A stretch of DNA of 64,000 nucleotides from Aquarana catesbeiana (GCF_042186555.1 NC_133335.1:175299419-175363418); one strand, 5' to 3'; positions 11,626-24,036 are shown, numbered from the stretch's first letter. A program made the numbers and translations. Notes: generated by a model from the sequence alone, not told the origin.

Positions 11626-12409
11626 TTACCATATACCATAAGATACCACTTGTATTGTTTCCCCACTACATCCCTGATACCCCCTACACTGTGGCCTCTC
11701 TACATCCCCGATACCTCTAGCACTATAGCAACTCAAGCTACCCCAAGCATTGCTACCCCCTATACACCCCAGATCCCCTCAGCATTGTTTTTCCCCATAC
11801 ACCCTTGATATCCCCCATCACCATTATTTCATCAATGTAGTACCCCCTCTTCCAGTGGAGATACAGTGCATGTGAACTTTTGACTATGTGCCCACCTCCA
11901 GCACTGGACTCACCTATACCAATCATGCAGGCAGAAGGAGGGGCGGAGGAGGGAGCATCCCTCAGGGCATTCCAAGCACTTCGTTCCAAACAGTGCTGGA
12001 CAGCTGGGCTCAACATGACACCATCCACAATGCTACTTCCGTAGGCGTGCTCTCATTGCTGCCGACTCAGCAGCTCCCACTCCAGCTCCTACCCCACAGA
12101 CTTCGAGTGCCGAGCATTCAAAGTACATGGGGCGGGGTCAGAGCATCACTGCCACTCCGGCCCCGCCCCTCCCCTCCCTGCTGGCTGTGAAATAATGGGT
12201 ATCATTCTGCACAGCATGGCGCACCACTGCCAGCCTTCCTCCCCTGTGTATTCATCATTCTCAGTGCCATCATGGGGCCCCCAATATTGGGGCAGCGTGG
12301 GCTCAAGGACCAACTGCTTTGGGGAAAGTGCAGGGCCCCCCCCCATGCAGCTGGGGCCCCTAGGCAGTGCCCTGGTGTGCCCACTCATTAAGACAAACCT
12401 GCAGATACC

Positions 12410-12728
12410 CGACGCTGCCACAAATGGAGAATCCCCAGGATTGTAAATGCTCCAGTAACAATCTAGAGCTTACACAGTGGTAATTCTACTTGCTATGAGG
12501 CCTGAACAGTTTGGTGGGGCAGCAAATGGAAGATTAGCACATGCTGCTTGTGGGGCCACCACTAAAATGAACTTATCACAAGGACAAATCCAGTATTCTT
12601 AAAGCAGGTCTTCACCCTCTGTAAGTCCTCCCCTCCTCTACATGATTAGCAATATCTTTTTTTTTGTTTGTTTGTTTATTTACCTTTTTTTTCAATAAAA
12701 ATGTGGCTCCACCCCATGCACGTAATTT
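12410..12728. other. Unannotated spacer between two hAT elements
   Basis: It contains a T/GTTT-rich stretch near 12655-12695. No other feature is recognised. Confidence 0.4.
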
Positions 12729-12736
12729 GTCTAGAC

Positions 12737-13898
12737 CAGGGGTCTCCAAAGTATGGCCTGCAGGCCACATTTGGCCCGCTACGACATTTCTTCCGGCCCG
12801 CAGCTAGAGTCATCAGACTCACTGCAGGGACAGTCTCTGCTTGAGTTGCAGGGCTTGCTCTACATACTGACTGGCAGTGGGGGCTGTGCAGTGCAAGTCC
12901 TGCTACTCAAGAAACCCAAGAAAGTTCAGATTAATTCAGTGCAGATCGGCTCCGCCTCCCACCCGCAGTTAAATTCAGTTCCCTTAATGGTGTCATGTCA
13001 CATACAGCGTGCCTGTGTAACAGCCGTATGGGAGCCGGGAAGTGCAGTAGATCTGCACTACAGCCAGCCCTTCAGAGGAGTACCACACCAGTAACATACA
13101 CAGATCTACAGGGGAAATATAGGATGGTACAGGGAGACTGATGGAGAAAGAAATGTGCTCTGGTGGGGACGCAAGAGAAGGGGGGACTCTGATGGGGGAC
13201 AAAAGTATGGAGGGAGGGAGCTGTAATGGAGGACACAAGTGTGAAGGGGGGGCTCTGATGGGGTCACATATTCAGGGGGGATTATGATAGGGACACGATT
13301 GTTCAGGGGGATGGGGGCACAAGTGTGGGGGGGCTCTGATGGGGACACATATTCAGGGGGGATTATGATAGGGACACAATTGTTCAGTTGGTCTCTGATG
13401 GGGGCACAAGTGTGGGGGGGCTCTGATGGGGACACATATTCAGGGGGATTATTATGGGGACACAATTGTTCAGGGGGTCTCTGATTGGGGCACAAATGTG
13501 GGAGGGGGACTCTGATAGGGGACACGAGTGTTGGGGGGGCTCTGATGGGGACACATATTCAGGGGGGATTATGATAGGGACACAGTTGTTCAGGGAGTCT
13601 CTGGTGGGGACACAAATGTGGGAGGGGGTCTCTGATAGGGGCCACAAGGATGGGGGAAGGCTCTGCTGGGGACAGAAATGGGCAGGGAGTCTCTGATGGG
13701 GACACACATGTACTGTATGGGGAAAGCCTAAGTGTTTAGCCCTGGTGCACGAGGCTCCGGTCTCTGATGGCAGCCTTTCAAATTCTATTTCATTTCATGG
13801 CTGAGGATTCATTTCTAAATAACTTTTTTTTTTTCGGCCCGCGAATATCTGTGAAATATATGCTGCGGCCCTTGAAGTAAAAAGTTTGGAGACCCCTG
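12737..13898 (+). mobile_element. Non-autonomous hAT element, 1.16 kb
   Basis: The left end CAGGGGTCTCCAAAGTATGG and the right end, read inward as CAGGGGTCTCCAAACTTTTT, are flanked by the 8-bp duplication GTCTAGAC / GTCTAGAT (12729-12736 and 13899-13906). GGCCCGC blocks lie just inside both ends. The interior contains a G-rich minisatellite and no transposase. The ends resemble those at 41097-42346 (CAAGGGTCTCCAAACTTTC). Confidence 0.9.
13130..13720 (+). repeat. G-rich compound minisatellite
   Basis: Variants of GGGGCTCTGATGGGGACAC, ACATATTCAGGGGGGATTAT and GATAGGGACACAATTGTTCA alternate. The higher-order unit is not constant. The open frames on both strands (up to 139 codons) are repeat artefacts. 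Confidence 0.85.
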
Positions 13899-13906
13899 GT
13901 CTAGAT

Positions 13907-14231
13907 GAATGATGTACAAAATGGTCCCTATGTCTGCTGCAATATGCATGTCACATATCCCAGCAGGCATAGCCCTTCATTCACAAAAAAAGGAGGGCCG
14001 TGCCATGTCATTGGAAGGTGCCCCGCTGAACCCGGATTAGCCAGCAGGCCTCTCGATGACATCATAAACATCATTGCAGCACAGGACCAAGCAGTGGCAA
14101 AAGATAAGAGGGTCTCAGCAGGACAACCCTGGATTCTCTGGATGGGCGAGTATCTAGAATGTACTCAACTCATCACCTGGTAAACGGGGGGGAAGAAAAA
14201 AAATGGGGGGGGGCAACTGAAGAGCCTCTTT
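13907..14231. other. Unannotated intergenic sequence
   Basis: A 92-codon open frame (13905-14183) has no recognisable motif and is judged to be chance. Confidence 0.4.
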
Positions 14232-14234
14232 AAG

Positions 14235-14530
14235 CCACGCATAAATTGTTCAATCCATCCCCAAACAAAGCTTGGGCAAATATGGAACAATGTGTGAGTG
14301 TCTTGTGGGAGAAGATGGCGATTTTTTAAGATTGAGGCAGATTTCCAGACTGTTGGAAAAAAGTGACTTAAGATCTTCTTTTATCCACGCATAAATTGTT
14401 CAATCCAGCCCCACACAAAGCTTGGGCAAATATGACACAATGTGTGAGTGCCTTGTGGGAGAAGATGGCTATTTTTAAAGATTGGGGCAGATTTACTGCC
14501 TGTTGAAAAAAAATTGACTTGGCTGATCCT
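14235..14530 (+). repeat. Two-copy tandem duplication, 150-bp unit
   Basis: CCACGCATAAATTGTTCAAT occurs at 14235 and again at 14385. The whole units (AAGCTTGGGCAAATATG, AATGTGTGAGTG, GTGGGAGAAGATGGC) align with about 10 percent difference, so this is an old local duplication of unknown content. Confidence 0.8.
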
Positions 14531-14814
14531 TTCCTCTTCTCACAGAGAAGAGAGCGCAAGTAGGGAGTCACATGTGAGCCGCTTTGTTCTGTCGGATGAG
14601 TCCCTCATAAACCTGTTTGGATTGCCATTGTTCACCTTTGTGATGAGCAGCACTATGAGTGCACCATTTGCAATTAATTGAATGAATATGGTGTGTGCAT
14701 GTCCAACCACCTTCTGGAATTTGTTGGAAATCTTAGCCATAAGTAAAAGTTTCCTACAGGCACCAAATAGCCCTTTCATAAAAAGCTGTAGCATGTAAAA
14801 CTTCTGACTTAGAG

Positions 14815-14960
14815 TTTAAAACAACAAAACAAGAGAAACGCCAACACATTATTTTATGGTAATTACAATTACTGCCTAATGGGGGAATAATTACCTGTTG
14901 ATTATTTTGCTGAGATGTTGGAACATTACAGCTAGCTAATTAAAGAAAAGCTTGTAGACC
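14815..14960. promoter_or_regulatory. Candidate conserved non-coding element 1
   Basis: A unique AT-rich stretch packed with homeodomain-type cores: GGTAATTACAATTACTGCC, GGGAATAATTACCTGTTG and CTAGCTAATTAAAG within about 110 bp. It has no repeat character and no stop-free frame. This density resembles vertebrate developmental enhancers; conservation cannot be tested from one sequence. Confidence 0.35.
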
Positions 14961-16526
14961 TGGAAAACTCTAAAATCTAAAAATGCCCAAAGTACTGATA
15001 CAGAAAACAAGTACTGTACATACATACACTAACTTTTAGGCTTTTTCCGCAAGAGTGATAGAAGCAGACCTTGTGATTTGCAGGCTCCCCAATATCCATT
15101 AAAATGAAAGGGCTAGCACAACCTGGACATTACATACAACAATCAAGTCAGGTCCACAGGCTCTTGACAGGTGACAATGTAAACAAACCTTCATTTTTTA
15201 AAATATGGTTTGGAGGTGATACATCATTTTTTTTAAATGCATTTTGATGCCTTGACCTAGATGTTCAGTATGTTCCTGCTAAGATCTACACACATAGTGG
15301 ACATGAAAGCCTGATTTCCATGGCAGAATTAAAGATTATAGCAGACAAAATATATAATTTTACATTTATTCTGTTATAACAGCATAATATTGGAAATTGT
15401 TATATACAGGCCTGGATTTTCATCAGAGGAGCCTAAGCACACAACCTATGTTGATAGGGTCACCTGTCTTGCACACTTATTTTAGTGTTCTTTGGGCAGC
15501 TTAGAATATTGTGATGGTGTAAATAAGCTTGTACAAAAAAACAAAAAAAAACAAAAAAAAAAACTGTATTTCATTAGCTGCATGGGAAAAACTGCCACTT
15601 TCCATCCACTGCCTATATACAAGCCTACTGTGAATATAGTCTGACTTTCTTAATGGCAACAATAATGAATTAGCAGTAAGAACATATATTGAGCTACTAC
15701 TGTAATAGTTACCTCATAACAAATCTTCTGATTTATAAATACTTGGTGCTGCCCATGTGATCAATTATGTCTCCAGCCCTTTAATGGCTTGACAGTTGGG
15801 TTGAGAGCTAACATAAGCATGCTAGTACCTGTAACAGTTCTCATTCAAGGTGTGCTTCGAATTTAATGGTTTTGAAAAACAGTTAAAATAATGGATTTAG
15901 TTTTGCTTTAAAAATATGTTTCCATATATATTATTTACATAGAGGCAGCCTTATCTGCTTATTGCATACACAGTTTCTGTTTCCTGCTTTGCAGTGCTGC
16001 ACAATGGCTTTGCCCTATTGCACCTACTTACAATGTAAGTCTAGAGGGTCTATTTAACTTAGCTTGTACCTAAAAAATTGTACAACTTTCACCGAAGATT
16101 CGCATATTTTTCACATAAGATACAATAAAGAAAACTCTGTGAATCTTGCACAGAAGTTATGTGAATCTTAACTAAAAGCTTTGATAAATAAAACCACAGT
16201 AGTCTTCCAAATCAGTAAAATAAATGCACCATCTATCTTACCTGATTTCTTACCAACAGCAGGTAAGCGAGAGACACGGTAATTGCATTGGACCAACAAG
16301 AGCTCTCCCTGGGTGCTAATCAATGTTTCTATTTAAGTACAAAATATGGAAGAACAAGCTTGTAACATTGTGAAACTCTATTGTTTGAACTCAGCAAATG
16401 TGTGTCTTTTTTTGAACCTGGATAACTATGTAATTATGACAGTCATATAAAAAAAATACTTGTAAGATACAATCTGCTAATATAACTCAAAATATGTGTT
16501 TAATAGCAATACACTAGAATTGCTCT
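14961..16526. other. Unique intergenic sequence
   Basis: No coding frames, repeat ends or RNA genes were recognised. An A-rich run with interspersed C lies near 15533-15562. The stretch around 15740-15800 is also non-repetitive and could be regulatory, but shows no clear motif. Confidence 0.45.
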
Positions 16527-16530
16527 TTAA

Positions 16531-17410
16531 CCACTTGCCCACTGGACACTTAAACCCCCTTTTTAACCAGGCCACTTTTCATCTTTCAGCGCTCTCACAC
16601 TTTGAATGACAATTACTCAGTCATGCAACACTGTACCCATATGAAATGTTTGTCCTTTTTTTCACACACATAGAGCTTTCTTTTGGTTGTATGTAATCAT
16701 CACTGGGTTTTTTTTATTTTTTGCACTATAAATAAAAAAAGACCGAAAATATTTCTGTTATAAAATGTAGCAAATTATTTTAAAATAAATTTTGACCACA
16801 ATTTTTTACTGCTACATTTATTTGGTTAAAATAACCCAAATCAGTGTATATTATTTGGTCTTTGTAAAGGTTATAGAGCAGGGATCCTCAAACTACGGCC
16901 CTCCAGCTGTTGTGGAACTACACATCCCATGAGGCATTGTAAAACTCTGACATTCACAGACATGCCTAGGTATGATGGGAATTGTAGTTCTTGAACACCT
17001 GGAGGGCCATAGTTTGAAGACCCTTGTTATAGAGTCTACAAGCTATGGTGCCACTCATTGAAAATTGAGCACAGCTGATGTACTGACAGCCTATCTAATT
17101 TCTTGAGACACTAACAAGCCAGGAAAGTACAAATACCCCCCCCCCCAAATTACACCTTTTTGAAAGTTAGAGAGTCCAAGGTACTTAGTAAGAGGCATGG
17201 TGAGTTTTTTGAAGTTGTAATTTTTTTCCCACAATTCTTTGCAAAATTATGTTTTGTTTTTTTCACAAAATTGTCATATTAACAGGTTATTTCTCTCCCG
17301 AGGACCCAGCAAACACCAACACTTCCGGGTGCACACGACAGGGGGGACCCGAGAAGCGCAAGCACGGGAGGCCATCATATGACAGGCTCCCAGAACTAGC
17401 CGTCAAGTGG
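16531..17410 (+). repeat. Family B TTAA-type repeat, complete copy
   Basis: TTAA (16527-16530) then CCACTTGCCCACTGG opens it; GCCGTCAAGTGG then TTAA (17411-17414) closes it. The shared core includes GAATGACAATT, AGAGCTTTCTTTTGG, GCACTATAAA and GGTTATAGAGTCTAC, seen again in copies at 21371, 31786, 34752, 59871 and 61480. Near the right end is ATCATATGAC, part of a palindrome kept in other copies. It has no coding capacity. The TTAA flanks and CCACTTG ends support a TTAA-targeting DNA transposon origin. A hAT MITE sits inside. Confidence 0.8.
16879..17026 (+). mobile_element. hAT-type MITE, 148 bp, inside family B
   Basis: The ends CAGGGATCCTCAAACTACGG and, inward from the right, CAAGGGTCTTCAAACTATGG are flanked by the exact 8-bp duplication TTATAGAG (16871-16878 and 17027-17034). 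Other family B copies read through this site as GTTATAGCGTCTAC, giving the empty site. The interior is a fold-back with ACTACACATCCCATGA and TGATGGGAATTGTAGT. Confidence 0.92.
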
Positions 17411-17414
17411 TTAA

Positions 17415-18259
17415 AGGCTAAGTAATGATTACTGGCTTTAGATCTAAACTATAAAAGAACTGAGATTGGGTAAAATGTTCATATATTATCACCAGAATTA
17501 AGCTGTGAAGATGCTATCAATGGTACTCAGTGGGCTAATGTTTGTCATAGGTATTTGCAGAGTGTTCATAAGCTGCTATCAAAAAAGGCTTGTGTAGACG
17601 GGCATTACGTCTTCAAAAGCATTGACAATAGAAATTCTGGATGAACCCTCTGCACGCTGTTATATACCCTTTATAGCAAGCCTTGCAATAAAAAAAGAGG
17701 GATTTTTAGTTCACACATATTGCAATACATGTTTAAGCTGGCCAGCTGCATCAAAGTAATCCCTCTATGGCCAGTCACTAACCTGCTTTGCCAAATACAA
17801 ATGTTACATACTGGGGCAAACAGACACAAATTGGATTATATACATGTACAAGGTATTGATATTTGAGCACAAGCATATGTTATTTCTGTTTCAAAAGCAT
17901 TAAGGCACAAAAAAGCACATTTTTTTTAAACTGGGTTGTTTTTGAGGCAGATGGACCTAAAAACTCAAACCAAAGCAGTTTAGGCACTGCCTCTGATTGT
18001 CCATCACCAATACATAGTTTAATAAATTGGAAAATACATGATTTGCAATGGGACGCTGTTTAAAATGCAAGTGAAACGCTGGAAAACAAAGCCCTTCTAC
18101 TCAAGCAATAAAGCTGGTTGTACAAGAGGGAATCTAAAGCCACATTGGTCTCCTTTTGGAATCATAGTTATCCTTCTGATCTTTCCTTTTTTAGTCATTC
18201 TGAGATTACAGTAGTCAAATCTATCTGTTTTCAACTGGTTTGGGTGACAGATTCAAGTC
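17415..18259. other. Unannotated intergenic sequence
   Basis: No repeat termini or genes were recognised. A 66-codon frame at 17863-18063 has no motif. Confidence 0.4.
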
Positions 18260-18262
18260 TAA

Positions 18263-18668
18263 TGCAGCGTACACACGTTCGGACTTTATGGCATACTTGG
18301 TCCGGCGTACCGGATTTCGTCGGACAATTCGATCGTGTGTGGGCTCCAGCGGACTTTGTTTTCTCAAAAGTTTGATGGACTTAGATTTGAAACATGTTTC
18401 AAATCTATCCGGCGGACTCGAATCTGGTCGAAAAGTCAGCTCGTCTGTATGCTAGTCCGACGGACAAAAAACGACGCTAGGGCAGCTATTGGCTACTGGC
18501 TATGAACTTCCTTGTTTTAGTCCAGTCGTACGTCATCACATATGAATCCGTCGGACTTTGGTGGATTGTGTGTAGGCAAGTCCCTTCATTCGGAAAGTCC
18601 GTCGTAATGTCCGTCGAAAAGTCCGCCGGGCAAAGTATGCCGTAAAGTCCGGTCGTGTGTACGCGGCA
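18263..18668 (+). mobile_element. PIF/Harbinger-type MITE, complete
   Basis: The ends TGCAGCGTACACACGTTCGG and, inward from the right, TGCCGCGTACACACGACCGG are flanked by TAA (18260-18262 and 18669-18671). It shares GGCAGCTATTGGCTACTGGC with the 47762 copy, so these two form one subfamily. Confidence 0.88.
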
Positions 18669-18835
18669 TAAGACACATGTATGACTACCACGGGGCCAAA
18701 CTTATGTAATACAAATGGTCAGAAAAGTTGGAAAACCTCAAATGATCACTATTTTTTCCCCTTTGTGATGCACCATCCCCATGTCTACATTTCCAGTATA
18801 TGGCCAGTTTTTTTGTGACCCAATCCAAACACAAA

Positions 18836-19127
18836 TGGGTTGATCTATTACTAAAAGGCAAAAAGGCAGTTCACTTTGTAAAGGAAGTTGCACTATCCAA
18901 GAAAATGTTTCCCAGAACTTAATGAACATGGTGCAATTTCACTTTGCAATGAATACCCAATCACGTGCAAGGAAAATAACAAAAATTGCATTTTTTGCTT
19001 GCACATGATTGGAGGATGAAAGCCAGCAGAGCTTTACCTCATTCACTAAGTCCTGGGGATAATTACCTTGCAAAGTGTAAATTTCCTTGTAAAGTGAACA
19101 GTTTAAGTTCTTAGTAAATCAACCCCA
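18836..19127 (+). mobile_element. TIR MITE (TGGGTTGAT family)
   Basis: The left end TGGGTTGATCTATTACTA and the right end, inward TGGGGTTGATTTACTAAGAA, are inverted. CAGTTCACTTTGTAAAGGAA on the left is mirrored by TTCCTTGTAAAGTGAACAG on the right. The target duplication is not clear, so no superfamily is given. Confidence 0.7.
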
Positions 19128-20399
19128 ATATATTTATCAGCCTTCTGTATTGATGGAGTCAATTGTTTCAGCTTTCAATTTTAATCTTTGCTTTGTCACT
19201 CAGCTCTGTTTGTCCCTAGAGATCCACTGATCAACAGCACTGGCTGAGCTGGTTTTATATTACTTTACAGGCAAAATGTATTCCACTAGCTTAATAGGTT
19301 AAATTAATTAGATCCCAGCAGAGACCAAATATGTACTAAGCAATGAAACCAATCCTGTTGATTTTAGGGAGGACCGAGGAATCCCAAAGGTAGATATAAT
19401 TAACTCACTAGGACAGAATATGTATGTGATACATTATCTGGTCCCAAACAAGATTAACTTTGATGATGCCATAGATCCAGGATGATATTCCCGATGCCAC
19501 CAGATATTACTTCTCTGAATGTCTTCATCTGCAAAGGAAACTGTTTACTCAAGAATTTAATAAAAGAGCTCAAGTCCAGAAGCCTTCCACTAATGAACAG
19601 TTTAAATATGACATATTTCACTAGGTGATCTTATGAGATTTCACTTCAACTTAGCTAAAACATATAGATTTCAGGAGCATTGAGAGGGGAGAACAGATGC
19701 AACAAAATAATTAACATTTATCAAGAAGGAATAGATAGTTTAGAAATAACACACAACAAAGGAAATTAACAAAGATAACACATATTGTTTCCTTATCAGA
19801 TAGTGGTTGGACAATAGAAAATCATATGATTATACAAATGTATTCATCCTAAATATACTGTACATATATACTTCAGAGCTGAACTCCAGGCCAATATAAA
19901 AAACACAAATTATTGAAGCTCTGCATTCATAAATTACAATTACATGTCATTTTTGAAGGCAACTAGTGTAAGTACCTGAACATGACTTGATTTCAGTCTC
20001 CTGCAATCTAATATACAGCAGCACTCAGACTGGGAGAAGTAGGGGTAGCACTGGGAACCACTTAGTGAAGTTCTCTGTAAATTCAAAAAGGAGTCTCAAA
20101 AAAAGAGCCCATTGGTAGTCTAATTGGCAGAGGCACACAAAATGCGAAAGATGTTTTTTTTGTGAATTAAAGAAATTCAATGTTCGTAAAACAGATGATA
20201 TATATAACAGTGGGCACTTCGGACCACCGACTGGCTTTTTTGCAGGCTCCTTTTGAACTTACAGATTTCAGAGACCTGCCTGAGAACCCCACAGAGGACC
20301 CGGGATTGAGACCCCTGTAGCATAGAGAGCAACTGCCTTCACCCTGCATTTAGACAGGTTTTCTCCACCCGCGTTCTTGAAAGGCTGATTGTTCCCACT
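19128..20399. other. Unannotated intergenic sequence
   Basis: No repeat ends or coding motifs were recognised. Composition is AT-rich and unique in this window. Confidence 0.4.
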
Positions 20400-20407
20400 T
20401 CCTCAGG

Positions 20408-20543
20408 CAGTGATGGTGAACCTTGGCACCACAGATGTTTTGGAACTGAATTTCCCATGATGCTCAACTACACTGCAGAATGCATGAGCATCATGGGAAA
20501 TGTAGTTCCAAAACATCTGGGGTGCCAAGGTTCGCCATCGCTG
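20408..20543 (+). mobile_element. hAT-type MITE, 136-bp near-palindrome
   Basis: CAGTGATGGTGAACCTTGGC at the left is mirrored by GCCAAGGTTCGCCATCGCTG at the right. The flanks TCCTCAGG (20400-20407) and TCCTAGGG (20544-20551) are a decayed 8-bp duplication. The arms, including CCAGATGTTTTGGAACTACA-type sequence, pair almost end to end, so a transcript would form a long hairpin. Confidence 0.85.
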
Positions 20544-20551
20544 TCCTAGGG

Positions 20552-21370
20552 TATCCACAGCCTCAACAGATGCAAGTCGTTTTCTGATTCTCTTTTTTCC
20601 AACTGTAAAACCACTTTTTGAACTGATTTAATAAATTATAAGGGATACTGCCTCCTTCTTTTCTTTTCCGGTGGACACTCTGAACTGCACCAGAGACCAT
20701 TGGCTAGCACTTCAGCACCGAACCCCTCAGCCTGCAGTTGACCACCACATCCCAAATTTCAATCAGGTGTATTCAAGCAAGTGGACAGACAAGCTGATAG
20801 GAGGAGAGAGCAGAGTGAGCAAGCAAAGAGATGATACAAAACACTATTCTGCTGCACTTTCACTTTTTGGTCAGTAGGCTTAGACTGGAGAGAGGACATC
20901 AATGCATTATTTCCACACGCTATAACTATAGTGAAGAAAGTGCTGCTGTTTGGAAGGGATTTGTAAATTTAAAGACTATATGGACAGAAATAAATTTACC
21001 TTATATGTATTTACCTTCCCAGTCCAGTGTTGTTCACCTAAGCCTGCTGGGTTAATCGAAATATTTTTACTATACACTAATCTTTGGTTTAGCCCTCTAC
21101 AGTAGTCCTAGTTTCTCATGTGGCCCCTTGGAAAAATTAATAGCCCAACCCTGCATAAAAGCCCACCCCCCCCCCCCCCCATAACCTTTATCCAGAAGAT
21201 AAACTTTTTGCCAAAATTCTAAATTCTGGAAGTGGTACAGTGAGATTATTCCTTCAAATATACAACCCTAGTCAATAACCAGAACAAGTGCACAGTATAG
21301 TGACTCATAGCGACCATTTAGACTTCACTTTACGACCAACTTGCAAAAAATGCTTTCTAATTATTCGACC
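20552..21370. other. Unannotated intergenic sequence
   Basis: It has a C run at 21166-21180 and two short unremarkable open frames (20671-20877 and 20831-21055). No gene is supported. Confidence 0.4.
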
Positions 21371-22160
21371 CTAGAAAGATTTACACCCCCTTCATGACCA
21401 GGTCATTTGTTGCGATACGGCACCACATTACTTTAAATTAAATTTTTTCCCCCCACAAATAGAGCTTTGTTTTGGTGGTATTTGATCACCACTGCATTTT
21501 TTATTTTTTTTGCGCTATAAACAAAAAAATGCTGACAATTTTGGAAAAAAAAAAAAACAATATTTTTTACATTCCGCTATAAAAAAAATAAAACATCTAA
21601 TTCATAAATTTATGCCAATATGTATTCTGCTACTTGTTTTTGGTAAAAAAATCCCAATAAGCTTATATTGATTGGTTTATGCGAATGTTATAGCGTCTAC
21701 AAACTATGGGATAGATTTATGGATTTTGTATTTTTTTTTTTATACTAGTAATGGCGGCAATCAGCGACTTAAAGCGGGGCTGCAATTTTGCAGTGGACAA
21801 TCGCACAATAACTGACATTTCTGACACTTTGTGGAAACCAGGGACACTAATACAGTGATCAGTGCTAAAAATACTGTTTACCATGTCAATATACTAATTA
21901 CACTGGCTGGGAAGGGGTTAAGCATCTAGGGCGATCAAAGGGTTAACTGTGTATCTAGTCAGTGTTTTTGTACACAGTGTGCTGCTTTCACTAGGGAAAG
22001 AGATCAATTGTAGTCCCTGCTTTGCAGGAACACAGGATCGACCCCGTCCCCCCTGTCGGAACTGAGATATGCCTTGTTTACATAGGCATATCTCAGTTCT
22101 TTGTACATTGCCGATGATCAGCAGGTGCTGGAGGACATTGAGTGCCCGGCACCCACAGAC
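21371..22160 (+). repeat. Family B TTAA-type repeat, truncated copy
   Basis: It shares CACAAATAGAGCTTTGTTTTG, GCGCTATAAACAAAAA, TATATTGATTGGTTTATGCG and TATAGCGTCTACAAACTATG with the other copies. Neither CCACTTG terminus is present. A near-perfect hairpin GAACTGAGATATGCCT / AGGCATATCTCAGTTC lies at 22060-22101. Confidence 0.7.
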
Positions 22161-22940
22161 CGGCTTTTGCTGTGAATTATCAGGAGAATTATCAGGAGAG
22201 GAACTGACCATTTTACCACCATTTGGTCAAAATAATATGGTGTTGTATTCTAACTAATCCAGTTTAAAAAATTGTTATCTTTTACACTTAGCACTAAAAT
22301 CTCTATTTTTAGAAATAATTGGCTGATTCTATTTTCTGAACCAGCCTAAATTACATAAAAACAAAACATATTAGCACTTTTGCCAACATGGAAGATATAT
22401 TTATATAATCAATGCATAAATGAACTACTTGATGACACTTGAGTTACAGCTGTAGAACCTGTACCCTAGTACCACTACCTGCAACATCATTACTGAAAAG
22501 CTAAAGATAGTACTAAAGGCCATCATTTCAGGAATAGGTCACCCAATACTGGTAACATGGTTTTGGATTGCATGAGAACATGAAGTTTATACAATAAAGC
22601 TAATACCTTCACCTACATCCACTATGCTTTAGTTCCCCTATCACCGCTAACATTTACCTAAGGTGTATGTAAAGACAAAACTCTTTTTTTAAGTTTTGAA
22701 TAAAGTAGGAAAGGGTTGAACTTGTTCAATAAAATATGGGGGGAGGCACCGGACACAGATCTTTAGCCTGTAACAAAGAATTATTATTAATCTTTAATGG
22801 TCTAGATTTGGCAGCTCTTCACAAATTGAGAAGCCACAAAAAAAAACTGGGGTCATCCAAATTGAGAAGTCCACATAAATAAAGAAAACAAGAGAATCAA
22901 ACATCTTTCTTGAGAGTCCTAAAATGTGGCAATAAGACCA
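22161..22940. other. Unannotated sequence between repeats
   Basis: Mostly unique AT-rich sequence with no coding frame or clear repeat end. From about 22740 it may belong to the same long repeat as the fold-back structure downstream. Confidence 0.35.
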
Positions 22941-23000
22941 CAAACAATAACCAAGATGTTTTAGGGGCCAACAATCCCCCTTCATCAGTGCCAGGACATT
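22941..23000 (-). other. Hammerhead-like motif 1 (degenerate)
   Basis: On the minus strand ACTGATGAAGGGGGATTGTT continues GGCCCCTAAAAC. The CTGATGA core box is exact and a GGGG/CCCC helix could form, but the second box is TAAAAC, not GAAAC. It is probably a decayed relative of the motifs near 24150 and 31400. Confidence 0.35.
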
Positions 23001-23349
23001 GTAGCAAAAATTTGTCAATTGAACACAAAAGCTCCTGGTAATAAAAATTGAAATTCAATGCCACCAGTAAAAGAGGTGAAAGGAATCATCCAATGGGGCT
23101 AATGTTTCAGGGACGCAAAAGGAGGAGAGAGAAGCGCCAAGCCAATCCTTTAAACAGCTTAGGAATTTATTCAGTATATAGGTATAAAACAACACTAAAA
23201 ACTTGCTTGAAAAATGTTGGAGCACTTGCAGAGCGCTAGAGCGGGTGGGAGCTTCCACGTGCAGTGTCACAGGAACACAGGAGGACCTCCGGGAAGTCTC
23301 TATTGAGGGATCCACGAGCGCTGTGTGTTATCTGCAGCTGGAGCCTCGG

Positions 23350-24036
23350 TGTCATGGTTATGCAATAGAGTTTTCTGTCAGCTTACTTGTCTCCATGTGT
23401 TCATCTCTAAAGACCAGCTGCCTCTCACCTGACTGGTTTTATAACCTCTCCTCCAAGCATGGCCCCACCTCAGTCCCTATCAGGGAACCCTATATTAACC
23501 TGTTAGCTTTCGTGTGTACCTGCTGTGTTTCCTACGTTTGATTCCAGTTATCGACTTTGGCCTGTTCTTAACTATTCCTGTCTGCTCGTGACCCTGACCT
23601 TTGGCGTGTCCCCGACCATCCCTGTTTGCCTGTTACTCTGAACCTTGGCGTGAACTCTGTTGTCCTTGTCTGCTTGTGGCCCCAACCTTGGCTTGTCCCT
23701 TACTTTCCTTGTTGTTCCAGCCTGCTGCCTCCTTCCTCTTCTCCTGTAGTCTACCGTGAGCTGTGAGACCCTGGGGCCGCGACCTGAAGCCAGACTGCAG
23801 CGCAGTCCATCTTCACCACTAGAGGCTCTGGTGAACACCTGCTGGCTCTTAGACTCTGCGCCCTGGGGAATCTATGCTCTAGCTCCCAGTGGGATCTGCG
23901 TCAGTGATCCAGTAGACCTGCTTCCTGAACCTCCCAGGGTTCAATCCGCAGCAGTCAGTCCTAGGGTCCACTACTAGCGGTGCACTTCTGACTCCTACAG
24001 AGTGCATCTGTCACCTAGCCTCAAGGTGACCTGACA
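23350..24036 (+). mobile_element. Solo LTR, TGTCA...TGACA type, exact 5-bp TSD
   Basis: It begins TGTCATGGTTATGC and ends GTGACCTGACA, with CTCGG on both sides (23345-23349 and 24037-24041). A TATATTAACC near 23490 is followed by a pyrimidine-rich region with CCTGACC and CTTGGC words, the layout of the LTRs at 6090 and 48230. It is probably Ty3/gypsy-like. No internal region remains. Confidence 0.85.

Larger units (their letters stand above)
9987..12401 (+). mobile_element. Non-autonomous hAT element, 2.4 kb
   Basis: The left end CAGGGCCATCTTAATAACAT and the right end, read inward as CAGGTTTGTCTTAATGAGTG, are imperfect inverted repeats. They are flanked by an exact 8-bp duplication CAGATACC (9979-9986 and 12402-12409), diagnostic of hAT. 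Next to each end lies a GGGGCCCC-rich block. No transposase is encoded. The interior holds a fold-back MITE (10264-10791) and a 36-bp minisatellite (10795-11625), so most of the length is secondary. Confidence 0.85.
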
